DNA of 6,029 nt. Source: Clostridia bacterium. Lineage in GTDB: Bacteria; Bacillota; Clostridia; Christensenellales; UBA1242. This document shows positions 5,563 to 6,029 of this stretch, one piece after another. The translations under genes were made by a program, and so were the position numbers. Below the pieces are notes generated by a model. That model saw nothing but the letters and a program-made list of their open reading frames with translations. It was not told the origin of the DNA and did no database searches. The DNA is taken from contig JAFYKU010000023.1 of the NCBI GenBank assembly GCA_017537405.1, forward strand, positions 1 to 6,029, read 5' to 3'. Numbering within the stretch: the stretch's first letter is position 1; each line of letters begins with the position of its first letter.

Positions 5563-6029
5563 ATGGGAGAAACATACATTAAATGTCCAAAGTGTGATTT
5601 AAATTATTGCACGAAAAAAGAAAAAATTTGCGCCAGCTGCAAACAAAAAATGAAAACAATTTCAAATAATTTGTTAGATGCAGGCAATGTCACAGAATTG
5701 GGATTGTGTCCAATTTGTAAAATCAATTATGTGACTGACGATGAAACGGTCTGCTCAACCTGCTATGCAGAAACAGATTTAAGTGACGAAGAAATCTTGG
5801 AAATCTACGGCGAAAATAAGCCGTCTGACAAAGAAGATGATGACGAAGAAAATATTAATGATGACACCATGGATGATGATTTGACACCTGTAGATGACGA
5901 TGATCTTGGTTTGTTAGATGTTGTTGGCATCGGTGCAGACGATGACATGGATGATGACGATGATTTATTAAGTGCGAAATTTGATGATGATGAAGAAGAC
6001 GATAACGATGATGATTTTGAAGACGATGA
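5563..6029 (+). CDS. Tandem zinc-ribbon protein with acidic tail, 3' end outside window
   Basis: I do not recognise a named family. The 155 visible residues begin with two CxxC-x11-CxxC modules of identical spacing: C8/C11/C23/C26 and C49/C52/C64/C67. They share the core CPxCxxNY and look like an internal duplication; an extra Cys16 is present only in the first. Each should bind one zinc ion as a small ribbon. From about residue 89 the chain becomes a low-complexity acidic tail, with 38 of 67 residues Asp or Glu, mostly GAT/GAC codons. The frame is still open at the edge; the final TGA is out of frame. The layout resembles other zinc-ribbon plus acidic-tail proteins (such as the FYDLN-acid type) and the acidic tail of RNA polymerase delta, so a role in binding basic proteins or displacing nucleic acid is possible but is inference only. 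It is divergent from the spo0A-like gene. The ATG at 5563 follows a good promoter and lacks a Shine-Dalgarno. Confidence 0.75.
   Translation, partial: MGETYIKCPKCDLNYCTKKEKICASCKQKMKTISNNLLDAGNVTELGLCPICKINYVTDDETVCSTCYAETDLSDEEILEIYGENKPSDKEDDDEENINDDTMDDDLTPVDDDDLGLLDVVGIGADDDMDDDDDLLSAKFDDDEEDDNDDDFEDD

Noticed and set aside
6027..6029. TGA at the right edge as the stop of the zinc-ribbon gene
   Set aside because: It is out of frame: the last full codon is GAT at 6025-6027, so the protein continues past the window.

Overview
The window reads as a fragment of an uncultured Bacillota (Firmicutes) genome, most likely clostridial. The main evidence is a gene whose DNA-binding domain is almost residue-for-residue that of the sporulation master regulator Spo0A, plus two perfect Spo0A-type boxes. 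The DNA is moderately AT-rich and densely coding, uses the standard code, and its only intergenic gaps are 7, about 70 and about 160 bp. No tRNA, rRNA, CRISPR array, insertion sequence or convincing terminator is visible.

Layout. Positions 1-3184 hold a leftward three-gene operon, in transcription order: a membrane-anchored M1 zinc aminopeptidase (1694-3184), a shortened and catalytically eroded IlvD/Edd-family dehydratase homologue (412-1686), and a TtcA-type tRNA 2-thiolation PP-loop ATPase (1-428, running off the left edge). A short divergent promoter region (3185-3254) separates this operon from rightward pyrG, CTP synthase (3255-4886). pyrG converges with zero spacing on a leftward gene for a Spo0A DNA-binding domain without a receiver domain (4887-5399). 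A second divergent region (5400-5562) leads to a rightward gene, cut by the right edge, for a protein with two CxxC-x11-CxxC zinc ribbons and a very acidic tail (5563-6029).

How it may work together. Each divergent region contains the same 11-mer, ATTTTGTCGAA, which contains the Spo0A box TGTCGAA. One copy sits in the spacer of a strong sigma-A-type pyrG promoter and just upstream of the M1-operon start. The other sits upstream of the spo0A-like gene itself. I infer a small local regulon in which a phosphorylation-independent Spo0A-like factor controls itself, CTP synthesis and the peptidase operon.

Three other points stand out. The CTP synthase has lost its glutaminase nucleophile cysteine (GICLGMQ is GTGLGMQ here) while keeping the rest of the triad. 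The IlvD homologue has lost most of its metal and Fe-S ligands. Five of the six gene starts lack a Shine-Dalgarno sequence, and several -10 boxes lie so close to the start codon that the mRNAs should be leaderless or nearly so.
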